This document shows, piece after piece, positions 9,754 through 19,800 of a stretch of DNA of 64,000 bases (positions are counted from its first letter, which is position 1; the number at the start of each line of letters is the position of its first letter). The DNA is from Picocystis sp. L7. Taxonomy: Eukaryota > Chlorophyta > Picocystophyceae > Picocystales > Picocystaceae. The stretch is from contig QXJR01000026.1 in assembly GCA_020975725.1 (NCBI GenBank), positions 1,054,001 through 1,118,000 on the forward strand. Direction: 5' to 3'. The translations under genes were made by a program, and so were the position numbers. The notes below the pieces were generated by a model. The model did no database searches. It was not told the DNA's origin and saw only the letters and a list, made by a program, of their open reading frames with translations.

Positions 9754-10796
9754 ATGGCGGAAGCGCACGTCCAAGACGCCTCGTCGCGTACGCTGGTGGT
9801 CGCCGGATCGGCCAACGCAGATGTGTACTGCGAAATCATGCGTCTGCCGCTGCCTGGAGAGACCGTGGACGCTCGCGGATACGCGACGCGACCAGGAGGG
9901 AAGGTGCGTCGCGACGCGGACGACTTCCGACACGTGACGTCGGCGAAACGTCGCGTGTTGGAACTGACGCGAGGAGGAAACGCTTGGAGGGAGCGAACCA
10001 AGCTGCTGCCGCCGGCAGGCTGGGACATCCCACGTGCTTCGTCGGATGCGTGGGCAAGGATGCACACGCGAAGATGGTGTTGGAAGCGCTGGAGAGCTGC
10101 GGCGTGGACGTGTCGAAAGTGATGCATGTGGACGAACCGACTGGCACCGCCATCATACTGCTGCAACCGAGTGGTGAAAACAGTATCATCATTGTAGGCG
10201 GAGCGAATCGGAACTGGGGAGACGTCGAAGCATCGATCCAAGAGACCATCCGAACAGCTGGTGCGCTCCTGCTGCAGAGGGAAATCCCCGAACATGTGAA
10301 CGTGGTGTTGGCTAGGATGGCGAAAGAAGCAGGTGTACCAGTGTACCTTGATGCAGGTGGAGTGGACGAACCCGTCTCTGAAGAGCTGCTATCTTGCCTG
10401 GACGTTATCAGTCCTAACGAAACCGAACTGGCCAGACTCACGGGTCTCCCGACCCGAACCGAAGAGGAAATCCAACGTGCAGTTGCCAAGCTGAAGGAGA
10501 AAGGAATGTCACAAGTTCTTGTCAAGCTTGGGGCTGCAGGTTCGATCCTGTACGCTCCAGAGGGTCAGATGCGGCAAGCCGCTGTCCAGGCTCCCAAGGT
10601 TGTCGATACAACAGGAGCTGGCGATTGCTTCACGGCCGCGTATGCACTGTCCATTTTAGAAGGAAGCGACAAACAAACCGCACTGTTGTTTGCGTCCGCT
10701 GCTGCTTCTCTCTGCATCAGAAAGAAAGGCGCTATGCCATCCCTGCCCACCAGACAGGAGACCGACGAGGAAGTCAGACGGGCGGGCAAAGCATGA
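9754..10796 (+). CDS. RBKS: Ribokinase (PfkB family), two exons
   Basis: Ribokinase phosphorylates D-ribose to ribose 5-phosphate. Exon 1 is 9754-9903 and exon 2 is 9990-10796; the 86-nt intron begins GTGCGT and ends GAG in phase 0, and it splits the sugar-binding signature RPGGK|GANQAAAAGRLG. The product is 318 residues, the usual length. Other family motifs are VAGSANADVY near the N-terminus, GGANRNW, SPNETELARLTG, and the catalytic DTTGAGDCFTAAYA near residue 260, whose Asp is the general base. Plant ribokinases act in the plastid, but the N-terminus here (MAEAHVQDASSR) is short for a transit peptide, so a cytosolic location is equally likely. Reading without the intron shifts the frame immediately after RPGGK. 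Confidence 0.92.
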
Positions 10797-11616
10797 TCGC
10801 TTTCGCAGATGCCCCTCCCTTCTGCAATTCAGCTTGAAATTTTAGGACCATTTTGCCCAGTAGGTATTCCAATTGAGCCAAGCAGGTTTCGATTCCACGT
10901 GTACAGCTGGGTCGTGTGTGTTTGAACCCATCGGAATTGGTGGCTTTAGCCGTGGCGGTTCCTGGCACATCAGGTTTCTCCCGAGCACGCCGTACGATGG
11001 AATGGGATCAGCTTCGTTTCTTCACTCCTTACGGATGACAAGTATTTTCACGTTGGGAAAGTTTACCTGCGATTTGCGGGTCGAACGGAGATGCGTTGCT
11101 GCCGAGAAAAATCTTGCAAGACGTAATGGTCGGGAGAAACATTCCTCTTCAGCCTTCCTTCCATCTTGCAAGCGATGAATCTAAATGACATGACACTTTA
11201 TGTGAGGGGGGGATCGAGCGAACACATCCCTGTGTGTGCCATGCCACATCCAATCGTTGGTCGTGTTTAGATGGAGGACTACCTCTCTTGCTGGACCTTG
11301 TGCCCACCTTCCACCACAAACCTTTGCTCTGTTCCAGCTTCCAACGCTCCAGTTTTCCACACTTTTTCCAGTGTCTGTGGATCTTGGGCTGGACATGGCC
11401 ATACGTCTGGTTCCCTTTCAGCTAAGACCTTCCCCTTAGACCGAGAGGCAGAGGCAGAGGCAGACCCTTCCCTTGGGTTAACTCTTGTTTTAACTCGAGG
11501 AGGAGCTGGGTCCCAATTCAGAATCGTTCCATTTCGCCATCGTTTTCGCGCACATCTTCGCGTGCTTTCGCCTTCTTTCGCTCGCGTTTCGTCCGTGTGT
11601 GGGACGTGTGGAAGCC
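10797..11616. other. Spacer between ribokinase and a small unknown gene
   Basis: No gene recognised. The first 300 bases are likely the ribokinase 3' UTR. The only signal is the paired TTAA box at 11477-11494. Confidence 0.4.
11477..11494 (+). promoter_or_regulatory. Paired TTAA box upstream of the 160-residue gene
   Basis: GTTAAC (11477-11482) and TTTAAC (11489-11494) are 12 bp apart, 123-140 nt before the ATG at 11617. The arrangement matches those near THO2, eIF2B-epsilon and the small gene at 56.7 kb. Confidence 0.35.
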
Positions 11617-12099
11617 ATGGCGCGTGGAGACGGCGTTCGGTGGGACGGAAAGCACCGCTGCTGGTGGTCCACGGTGCGCCTGGACGACGGTTCGAAATCC
11701 AACCGCTTGGTTTGGCTGGAAAAGCACGAAGACAGGAGCCATGCCGAAGCGGGAACGAAGAGCACGGAGTTGGCACTGCGTGCTCCTTGCCACATTTGTG
11801 GCAGGAAGGAAGGGAATGCGTTGGCAAAGGCTATGGGATCCAAGAAAAGGAAGAGGAAGGACGAATCGGAACGAAATCGGGAAGAAGAAAACCCGCGCGA
11901 TCGAAAAGCACTGGAGAACGCCGAAAGGCAAACCAGAGCCATCGCCACAGCAATACGAGATTTGGTGGCACAGCGCACGTTCGATGCGTCTAGAAACGAC
12001 CTCTTGGAAACACAGGAACCAAAGACGCTTCTCCTGGCCGCTCTCGTGGCAGAAGAATGGGCAAAAACGTTGCGAGATCGCCACCGGGGTGCAGAATGA
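11617..12099 (+). CDS. Conserved-looking protein of unknown function (160 residues)
   Basis: I do not recognise the family. The N-terminal 40 residues (MARGDGVRWDGKHRCWW and onward) look like a small beta domain, followed by one CxxC (CHICGRKEGNAL). A strongly basic stretch (GSKKRKRKDESERNRE) comes next and could be a nuclear localisation signal, then a helical region ending AALVAEEWAKTLRDRH. The start is the ATG after an in-frame GTG. It ends 190 bp before the convergent FtsZ gene. Codon use and the paired TTAA box upstream support a real gene. A nuclear protein is a guess from the basic run. Confidence 0.6.
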   Translation: MARGDGVRWDGKHRCWWSTVRLDDGSKSNRLVWLEKHEDRSHAEAGTKSTELALRAPCHICGRKEGNALAKAMGSKKRKRKDESERNREEENPRDRKALENAERQTRAIATAIRDLVAQRTFDASRNDLLETQEPKTLLLAALVAEEWAKTLRDRHRGAE

Positions 12100-12288
12100 G
12101 CCGGGAACCGAACACCAAGCAAACGGACATGGGTTACAAAAGGATAGTGAAATAACAAGACGATTGCGGGCGACAAACCAGAGACTTGCACGCGACTTCC
12201 AAGAGCATGGGACGGCACAGGACCTGCAGGACTTATTCGACCAGAACGGTGGCGGGTACGACCCCGAGTCAACACAGCGCACGATAAC

Positions 12289-13807
12289 TTAGCCGCGCGA
12301 CCTCCTTCGCAAGAAAGAAGGGATCTCAACGCCACCGGTGCGAGGGGGACTCCCAGGCTCCTTCGCAGGAAGATCACCACTACCACTCTCTTCTCGGGCA
12401 GCCATTGCGGCGGTGCTGGCCAAAAACGAGGAAGGTTGCGTGGAGCTGCTGCCTCCAAAGCCTGTGGCAATGATGGTGATGCTCAGGGAATCCTTGGGAG
12501 CATCCTCGTCCACAACGGCACCGAAAATGAGGTTCGCGGAAGGATCCACCAGGTCATAAATAATCTCCGCAGCCTCGTTCACCTCGAACAGGGTGAGGTC
12601 GCTCCCTCCCGTGATGTTCCAAACAATGCCTGTCGCCCGTTCGATTCCAACCTCCAAGAGAGGAGAGCTGATGGCGCTCACGGCAGCTTCGCGTGCTCTG
12701 TTCTTGCCAGTTGCCATGCCCATGCCCATCAGCGAACTACCCGCATCTGCCATCACAGCACGCACATCCGCAAAATCTACATTGACCAGGCCAGGGATAG
12801 TGATGATGTCGGAGATGCCTCTTACACCCTGTCGAAGGACCTCGTCCGCAAGGGTGAAGGCCTCCGTGATAGGCATGTTGTTGTCCACCGTGGAGAGCAA
12901 GCGATCGTTGGGAATGACAATCAAGGTGTCGACATTTTCCTCCAAGACCCGGATTGCCTCTTGGGCTTGCAAGGCCCTTCGCCTTCCTTCGAACGTGAAG
13001 GGCGTGGTGACGATTCCGACGGTCAAGATCCCGGCCGCTTTGGCCACCCCTGCCACGACTGGAGCAGCACCACTACCGGTACCGCCCCCCATTCCTGCGG
13101 TGACAAACACCATGTCGGACCCCTCAATCACCTTCTCGATGGCATCTCGCGACTCTTTGGCCGCACGCAATCCGACCTCAGGGTTTCCGCCTGCACCCAG
13201 GCCTCTCGTCAAGCCCGCTCCGATTTGCAGGCGGTAGGGGGATTGCACGTCCGAGCTGGAGAGTGCCTGTGCATCCGTGTTGGCTACCCAGAACTCCACA
13301 CCCCTCATCCCCGTGTTGAACATACGGTTCACTGCGTTGGATCCGCCACCACCCACGCCAATCACCTGTTCGCGTTTCCCGATCCGACGCACGATGCATC
13401 CCAAAGCCGTCTCTCGGTCAGTCTCTTCGCTTCGAAAGGCGCGCTGGCCTGGCTCGATCTCTCGCGCGTCTGCATCTCTCTCTCTCGTTCTTGAAAGGCG
13501 CTTCCCCTCCGTCGCCTCCTTTCCTTCGCGTTCGACGCGTTTCCATTCCACCACGGGTGTCTTTGGACGCCTCGTGAACGTTTCCACGCACCTTGATCAC
13601 GGCGTTTCCCGACGGTGGCGAGCGCAGTTTCCTGCTGTTGGAAGCTGCCACCACGTCGGGCTCGTGCTTCGATTCCGAGGGTCCGTCCGCGCCTCCTGCG
13701 AGGCTTCGAACCCGTCCGGACGCCTTCCTGGCGACACTATCCTTGCTCTGTCGCCTCCCAGGCGCGCGCACGTGCGAAGAGGCGCAGCTGGAAGCCGCCA
13801 TCGGCAT
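12289..13807 (-). CDS. FTSZ2: Plastid division protein FtsZ (FtsZ2-type), two exons
   Basis: FtsZ is the tubulin-like GTPase that forms the plastid division ring inside the stroma. Exon 1 is 13592-13807 and exon 2 is 12289-13365; the 226-nt intron begins GTGCGT and ends CAG in phase 0, joining GNAVIK to [10 protein letters not shown], exactly the family sequence. Without the intron the N-terminus is unrelated Arg/Glu-rich sequence. The 430-residue product starts with a Ser/Arg/Ala-rich transit-like peptide of about 60 residues. It has the GTP-binding [12 protein letters not shown] loop, the synergy loop region [11 protein letters not shown], and the C-terminal peptide [10 protein letters not shown]. 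That peptide marks the FtsZ2/bacterial type and in Arabidopsis FtsZ2 contacts ARC6. It is divergent from RAD51C with a 750-bp gap. Confidence 0.95.
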
Positions 13808-14555
13808 GGCGATCGACGTTGGCGTCGTTCGAATGGCGCCATTTCGTGGCGCATCCCACCCACCCCCGAGATTCGCAGACGATCACAGGGACAGGGGCCA
13901 AGATATCGATTGGAGTGGGAGAGGTATCGATGGGAAGGGCGGGGGCGTCTTCGGTCCGGAATCGAAGGTGGCGATGTTCCGGGGGAGGGATCGGGATGGA
14001 AACGGACGGTCCAGATGGACGGATCGATGGGGGGTGGGGGGATGGCGGAGGGAGCCTTCGATGCATGGCGGAGGACCCACGAGGAGGTGCAGGTGAAGAA
14101 GAGAGGAGAAGAGATGGCGTTTCTCGCTCCACATGGATCGACCGTATGCTCCGCTCGACGACCCTCGGTCCAGGATGACGCACCGCCCGCCACCGAGACG
14201 CCACGGGAATCGCTCGTCCGCGTCGAATCCCACGGCGGGACGGAGCCCCGTGCGACCGGACGAGGCTCCAGGCAACGAGCAGGCTTTCCTGGACCTTCCG
14301 AAGGACGCTCCTGCCTGCCTGGATTCCAAGCGTCCTCCCTCCATCGCTCCTGTGCTTCCCTGTCCACCTTCCCTCGACCCCATGGGTCCTGCCCGCCCTT
14401 TCCACCTCCCTCGCCGATTTTGCGGTCCTCCTCCCCACGAAACGCCTGGAGCCAATTCCTTCTTTTCGGGATTTTTCCCATCATTTCGACCTGGGGAATC
14501 GAGGGGGAAGTGGGCACGAAATTCGCGTGCGTTTCGGTTCCGTGCACGTGCGACG
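13808..14555. other. Divergent spacer between FtsZ2 and RAD51C
   Basis: Very GC-rich, with purine-rich runs on the plus strand at 13900-14110. Long frames are open on both strands simply because stop codons are rare here. I see no TTAA box and no recognisable protein. Confidence 0.45.
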
Positions 14556-15629
14556 ATGCGCGCCGACGTCGCTTCGGAGTCGGACGCGCTTCGTCGCGTT
14601 TCTTCCCTCCGACGCGACGTCACGACGCTTCCTCTCGCGTCTCACGTTCGTCAATCCCTCCTGGACGCGGGATTCGCCACGATCGGGGACCTGGTGGGAG
14701 CCACGCCGTCCCTGTTGGCGCGCCAAACCGGCATCACGCAGGACGAAGCGTTGGAGGCGCTTCAGCACGGCGGGAGCGCGTCTTCGGGCGTGCGCGGTTC
14801 GGTATGGAAGGGCGGTGCGACCGCAGACGTGATCTTCAGGCGGGAGAGGCGGCGGCGTAGGGTGGTCACGTTCTGTCCTGAGCTGGACGGCATGTTGGGC
14901 GGTGGTGTGGCGCCTTGTGAAATCACCGAGTTCTGCGGCGTGCCTGGCATCGGGAAGACGCAGCTGGGCATGCAGCTGGCCGTGGACGTGCAGATTCCCC
15001 AGGCTTTCGGAGGGGTTGCTGGACAAGCCGTGTACATCGACACGGAAGGCAGCTTCATGGCCGAACGTGCGGAAGAGATCGCAGACGCTTGCTTGGAACA
15101 CCTGAGGAGGATTGCCACGAGCTCGCAGGACGCAGATCTCGTCCGAATGGCAGGCAGGCTGGACGTCGAACGCGTGCTCGCCAACATCCACTACTTCAGG
15201 GTGCACGACAGCACCCAGCAGATCGCGCTCGTGCACGTGCTTCCGGAGTTCCTGCGCGCCCATCCTGAGGTTCGCGTCGTGATCGTGGACAGCGTCGCGT
15301 TTCACTTCCGGCAGGACTTCACGGACATGGCGAAGCGGACGAGGATCCTGGCGGGCATGATGCAGGGATTGATGAACCTCGCGAACGACCGCGAGGTGGC
15401 GGTGGTCGTGATGAACCAGGTGACCACGAAGATCCAAGCCGGTGGTGAGGCGCGCCTCGTACCCGCGCTGGGCGACAGCTTCGCCCACGCGTCCACCAAT
15501 CGCGTCCTCCTGTTCTGGCAGGAGTGCAGGCGACACGCGCACCTGTACAAGTCGCCGTACCTGCCCAGTCGGACGGTCGCGTACGAGCTCACTTCGCAAG
15601 GCGTCCGAGGCGTGGGCATGTCGACCTGA
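14556..15629 (+). CDS. RAD51C: RAD51 paralog C (RAD51C)
   Basis: RAD51C works in homologous recombination, loading RAD51 and helping resolve Holliday junctions. The 357-residue product starts with a helix-hairpin-helix-like N-terminus (LLDAGFATIGDLVGATP). The ATPase core has TFCPELDGMLGGGV, Walker A GVPGIGKT, then LGMQLAVDVQIP and VYIDTEGSF, which is the paralog-C flavour rather than RAD51 itself. Walker B is VRVVIVDSVAFHFR. The loop VVVMNQVTTKI follows, and the C-terminus is ALGDSFAHASTNRVLLFW. The ATG at 14556 gives the usual length; the open frame continues upstream without protein-like sequence. It is a single exon, whereas land-plant orthologs have many introns. It is divergent from FtsZ2. 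Confidence 0.92.
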   Translation: MRADVASESDALRRVSSLRRDVTTLPLASHVRQSLLDAGFATIGDLVGATPSLLARQTGITQDEALEALQHGGSASSGVRGSVWKGGATADVIFRRERRRRRVVTFCPELDGMLGGGVAPCEITEFCGVPGIGKTQLGMQLAVDVQIPQAFGGVAGQAVYIDTEGSFMAERAEEIADACLEHLRRIATSSQDADLVRMAGRLDVERVLANIHYFRVHDSTQQIALVHVLPEFLRAHPEVRVVIVDSVAFHFRQDFTDMAKRTRILAGMMQGLMNLANDREVAVVVMNQVTTKIQAGGEARLVPALGDSFAHASTNRVLLFWQECRRHAHLYKSPYLPSRTVAYELTSQGVRGVGMST

Positions 15630-15951
15630 AGGTCCTCCGGATCGGACCACGAGCACGTCGCACGTACAACGAATGCTTCCATTTGATTACGCCAGGCGCG
15701 AAAAGGGACGACGGTCCATCGCGCCATCCATCCACACCCACGTGGAGTCGATCCTCCGCGCCATCCGTGCCCTTCGGACGCACGCGTCGTGCTGCTCCGT
15801 GCAGCGCTGCGATTGCGTCCACCACCCGGGCCGCCGCGTGCTCGGCGGCCGTGTTCGAGGAGACGTGTGCTCCGATCCGTGTCCACCGTGCTCGTGCGCG
15901 CGCGTCGCGATTGCTTGCTGGTCGCGAGGCGGGCGTTGTTGTGCGTCGCTC
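15630..15951. other. Convergent spacer between RAD51C and L7/L12
   Basis: This is about 320 bases holding the 3' ends of two convergent genes. I see nothing else in it. Confidence 0.5.
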
Positions 15952-16464
15952 TCATTCCAGCACAATCTTGCCACCGAGCTCTTCCAGCTTCTTCTTCAGT
16001 GCTTCTGCTTCTTCCTTGAGCATGCCCGCCTTGATCACCGTGGGCGTCTTCTCCACGAGTTCCTTGGCTTCTTTCAGTCCCAGATCGGTGACGGCTCGGA
16101 CTTCTTTGATGATCTTGATCTTGTTGGCGGCCTCGTAGGACTCCAACCGGACGTCGAAGGCGCTCTTCTCTTCCTTGGCCTCTTCTTTGGCCGCTTCGCC
16201 GGTCCCTCCGCCGGTCATGCCCGGCATCCCAGCCATCATGGGACCGCCGAATCCCATCATCGGCGGCGCGTCGTCGAGCTTGAGCTTCTTCTTCAGCAGC
16301 TCGGCCAGGTCCGACGCCTCCAGCAGCGAGAGCCCCGCGATCTCGTCCGCCAGCTGCGTCACGCGTGGAGAGGGACCGTCGTAGAGCACCTCGTCCCCCG
16401 CAGGCGCGCTGAACGCCCTCGCCAACCGCCACGAACGCGCGCGAAAGCACGCGCGAAGGGCCAT
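15952..16464 (-). CDS. Mitochondrial ribosomal protein L7/L12 (bL12m)
   Basis: L12 forms the flexible stalk of the large ribosomal subunit and recruits translation GTPases. The 170-residue product has an Arg-rich presequence with an RAFSAP cleavage-like site ([21 protein letters not shown]), pointing to mitochondria. Next come the dimerisation domain ([19 protein letters not shown]), a Gly/Met-rich hinge ([19 protein letters not shown]), and the C-terminal domain with [35 protein letters not shown] and [15 protein letters not shown] further in-frame TTG upstream is not a plausible start. A telo-box lies 35 nt upstream, as is common for plant ribosomal protein genes. A retrotransposon sits only 87 bp upstream of the start codon. 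Confidence 0.92.
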   Translation of the reverse strand: MALRACFRARSWRLARAFSAPAGDEVLYDGPSPRVTQLADEIAGLSLLEASDLAELLKKKLKLDDAPPMMGFGGPMMAGMPGMTGGGTGEAAKEEAKEEKSAFDVRLESYEAANKIKIIKEVRAVTDLGLKEAKELVEKTPTVIKAGMLKEEAEALKKKLEELGGKIVLE

Positions 16465-16498
16465 CGCCGTCCGCCTGCTTCGTCGTCTTCGGTTCCAC

Positions 16499-16507
16499 AA
16501 ACCCTAG
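16499..16507 (-). promoter_or_regulatory. Telo-box upstream of L7/L12
   Basis: AAACCCTAG reads on the plus strand, 35 nt before the L7/L12 start. Telo-boxes (AAACCCTAA) are established in promoters of plant translation-machinery genes; the last base differs. Confidence 0.4.
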
Positions 16508-16555
16508 CCTTCCTGGGGTTCCCGACCCGGTTCCTCCCTATCAAACGTCCCGGTC

Positions 16556-16874
16556 TAAAAAACAGATGATCCTCAATGGAGTGAGGATTCCCTTGGGCTG
16601 GTTGGTCGGTCTGAACCGACAGAGTTCGGCCGATGGATCCAATGGACGAGCGTCTTGATGGCGGGGGTGCTTGGTGGCGGCTTTTGAGCGTGTAATCGAT
16701 CTATTAACTCATGCATGTTAAGTATCCGAGGTCGCATTCGTGCGACCTATCGAGAGTCCGGCACCAGCCGGTCCGTTCGGGACCGTCGTCCCTGCCTGCC
16801 TGCACGATAGAGTTTCTTCTCCCAATAGAGAAGAAACTCCCACAGAGGGATCCCTGGACCCAGGTCTCTCAATA
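16556..16874 (-). repeat. 3' LTR of the copia element (319 bp)
   Basis: This is the copy nearer L7/L12. In element orientation it begins TATTGAGAG and ends TTTTTTA. It contains a perfect 12-bp hairpin at 16810-16839 (arms GAGTTTCTTCTC and its complement, 6-nt loop). Confidence 0.95.
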
Positions 16875-16887
16875 CTCCCACTCAGGG

Positions 16888-19800
16888 TCATTCTGTGGGC
16901 TGCACAGAGGTGCACCAACCTGGAGAGCTCATGACTCCAATTCCTGTGATGCATTTCCAGAAAGGCTGGACTTTACTGGGTTTTGTCAGAAAATCAGCAA
17001 GCATTTTGGATGTGTCACAATACTGGAAGTTCACTTCCCCAAAGAGCACTCGCTCCCGGACAAAGTGGTGTGCCACATCAATGTGCTTGGTCCTGACCAT
17101 GGAACCTGAGCTCTGTGCAATCTTGATACAGGCTTGGTTGTCACAAAACATTTTGATCTGTTGCTTAACTGCACCAGAAGTTAAGTCAGTCAGCAGGTTC
17201 TTGAGCCAAAGTCCCTCCTTGACGGCACTCGATGCCGCTTGATATTCAGCCTCTGCAGTGGAGGTTGACACAGTTGCTTGGAGTTTGCTTTGCCATGAAA
17301 TAAGGCTCCCACTGAGCAGGAATACATATCCTGTTCTCGATTTCCTGGTCACTTTGTCTGTGGCATAATCTGCATCACAGTAGCCAGTAAGTGTAAAGAT
17401 ATCGATATCTTGATCGAGTTCTTTCTGCAAGACATCGATCCTGTTCCCCAGGCACAGTCCATAGTTAACTGTCTCCTTTAGGTACTTCAGTACATTCTTG
17501 GCTGCTTCCCAATGGCTGTTTTTGGGGTCAGTCATGAACCTGGAGAGCTGTGAGGCTGCTTGGCACAGGTCTGGGCGTGTAGTAGTGGACAGATACAGCA
17601 GAGTGCCCACTAAAACCTGGTAGGGTTTAGTCTGGCATGATTCCTCCTCTTCCCCTTTGGTCAAGGTAAAGTCCAGGGGAGTCTTCCTTGTCCTGGAGCT
17701 GTCCATATTAAACTGATGGATCAAATTTTTTACCTTTTCTTGTTCAGAGAGGTATATTAACCTCTTTTCTCTGTTTCTCTGGATGACCATTCCACAAAAG
17801 AACGATGCCGGTCCGAGGTCCCGGGCATCGTATTTTCTGCAAATGGACTCAATCACCATCTGTGTTGTATTGAGATCTTCTGCTGCAATCAGCAGGTCAT
17901 CCACATAGATCAGAATGAGGCATTCTTTTCCAGTGTCTTGATGTGTGCATTTCAGGATGGTTTCATCCACAGGATTGCACACAAACCCAAGTTCAGACTT
18001 AAGTGTCTGAGTTAAGTGCTGGTGCCACATTCTGGGAGCTTGCTTCAGCCCATAAAGGGATTTCTCCAGCTTCAATACGTGTTCCTCTTCACCTGTTGTC
18101 TTCATGCTCCCCTTCAATCCTTCTGGAATCTGCAAATAGATGTCTTCATTCAGTTCAGCGTTGAGGAAAGCAGTCTTAATATCGACTTGCTGAACCTCGT
18201 AGTTAACCAGGGCTGCATAGGTAAGAAAGGCCCTTTGGGCCACTTTGCCCGAGGTGGGGGCAAACACCTCGTGGAAATCCACTCCTGCACGCTGCTCGAA
18301 GCCACGCACGCACAGGCGGGCTTTGTAGCGCTCCACCTGACCGTCGCCGTCGGTCTTCACCTTGAACACCCACGTGGTGGTCAAGGGGGTGCGACCAGGA
18401 GGAAGTGGAACGAGACGCCAAGTGCCGTTCTTGGCCAACGAGGTGAGTTCGTCGGTGATGGCCTCCCGCCATAGTTCGGCGTCTGGGCGAGCCATGGCGC
18501 GAGCGTAGCCTGAGAAGTCGTTGCTGATCTCCCACTGACGCGTTGCTGCCGCTTCCAAGGCTTTATTTCCGCGTGAGCGCAGGTTGTATGGATGGGAGAT
18601 GGCTGTTGGTGCCTCTCCCTCTACCATGGCTGGATTTGCTGGAGCTGGATTTGCTGCTGGACTTGCTGGATTTGCTGGAGCTGGACTTGCTGCTGGACTT
18701 GCTGGATTTGCTGGACTTGCTGGATTTGCTGCTGGACTTGCTGGATTTGCTGTTGGACTTGCTGGATTTGCTACTGGAACTGCTGGACTTGCTGCTGAAT
18801 TTGTTGGAGCCACAGGGAAATACACCGTGTCCGGAAGAGGTGAGGGAGTCACTTGAGCAGCATGAGTTGCTCCCTCATCTCTTGACATCATGGACTGCTG
18901 TCTGCTGTCAGGTGATGCTGGTTTTCGGTGGGCTGCAGGTGTGGTAGCTGCAGAATTCTCGATGGCAGGCCAGTCAGGTTTTCGTTGTGACAGCGGCACG
19001 CCTGCAGAGCTTGGCTGAACTGCCCTCCTTGAGATCAGATGGTGGTCTTCACTTTCATGGTGAGACCCTTCAGATTCCATGGAGAATTGTGGTGGTTCGG
19101 CTAGCAAATCTGCGACAACTTCGGGTTGCGAATCTGATGTTTGCTTACTGACCGGAAGTTTGTTTTCAACGAAGGAAACATTCCTGCTGGTGACAACTTT
19201 GTCATCCACCAGGACACGGTAAGTTGAATTGTTTTGATAACCGATGAATATGCCTGGTACTGACCTGGCTCCAAATTTGCTCGATCGTTTTGCCTCGGGG
19301 ATGAGCACCCATGCCTCGCACCCAAATACTCGTAGGTGGCTGGTGGGAGTAGGTGCACCGGTAAGTAGTTCCAAGGGAGTCTTCCCGTTGGCTGACAAAG
19401 AGACCGGTGTTCTGTTTCGCAGGTAGTTGGCACAGCGCACTGCTTCACCCCAGAATTTTTCAGGGAGTTTGGCATGAATGAGCATGGCCCTAGCGCTGTC
19501 GTTCAACGTGCGGTGCAGTCGCTCGGCTGCATTTTGCTGCGGTGTGTACCCAGCAGTGGTCTCATGGACTATTCCTCTATCCTGCAAGTAAGTTTGCAGT
19601 TCTTTTGTAATAAATTCTGTACCCAAGTCTGTTCGAATCGCTTTCACTTTGCACCCTGCCTTTGCGATCTTCTCGAACGTACTGATGCCCTCCATCACTG
19701 CTCTTGCAGTGTGATTTTTGTTGGGCAGCAGGAACACTTGGCTAGTCTTTGTAGACTGGTCATACATGGACAAATAATATTGTTGTCCAGCCATGGTCTC

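Noticed and set aside
12436-13494. 352-codon plus-strand frame
   Set aside because: Antisense to FtsZ2.
13366-13587. Uninterrupted FtsZ frame starting at 13587
   Set aside because: Its first 74 residues are Arg/Glu-rich and unlike FtsZ; splicing at 13591/13366 restores the family sequence exactly.
14133-14555. N-terminal extension of RAD51C
   Set aside because: Pro/Arg/Ser-rich, without family similarity, and the ATG at 14556 gives the normal length.
18543-18947. Leu/Asp-repeat plus-strand frame
   Set aside because: Antisense of the low-complexity linker in the copia polyprotein.
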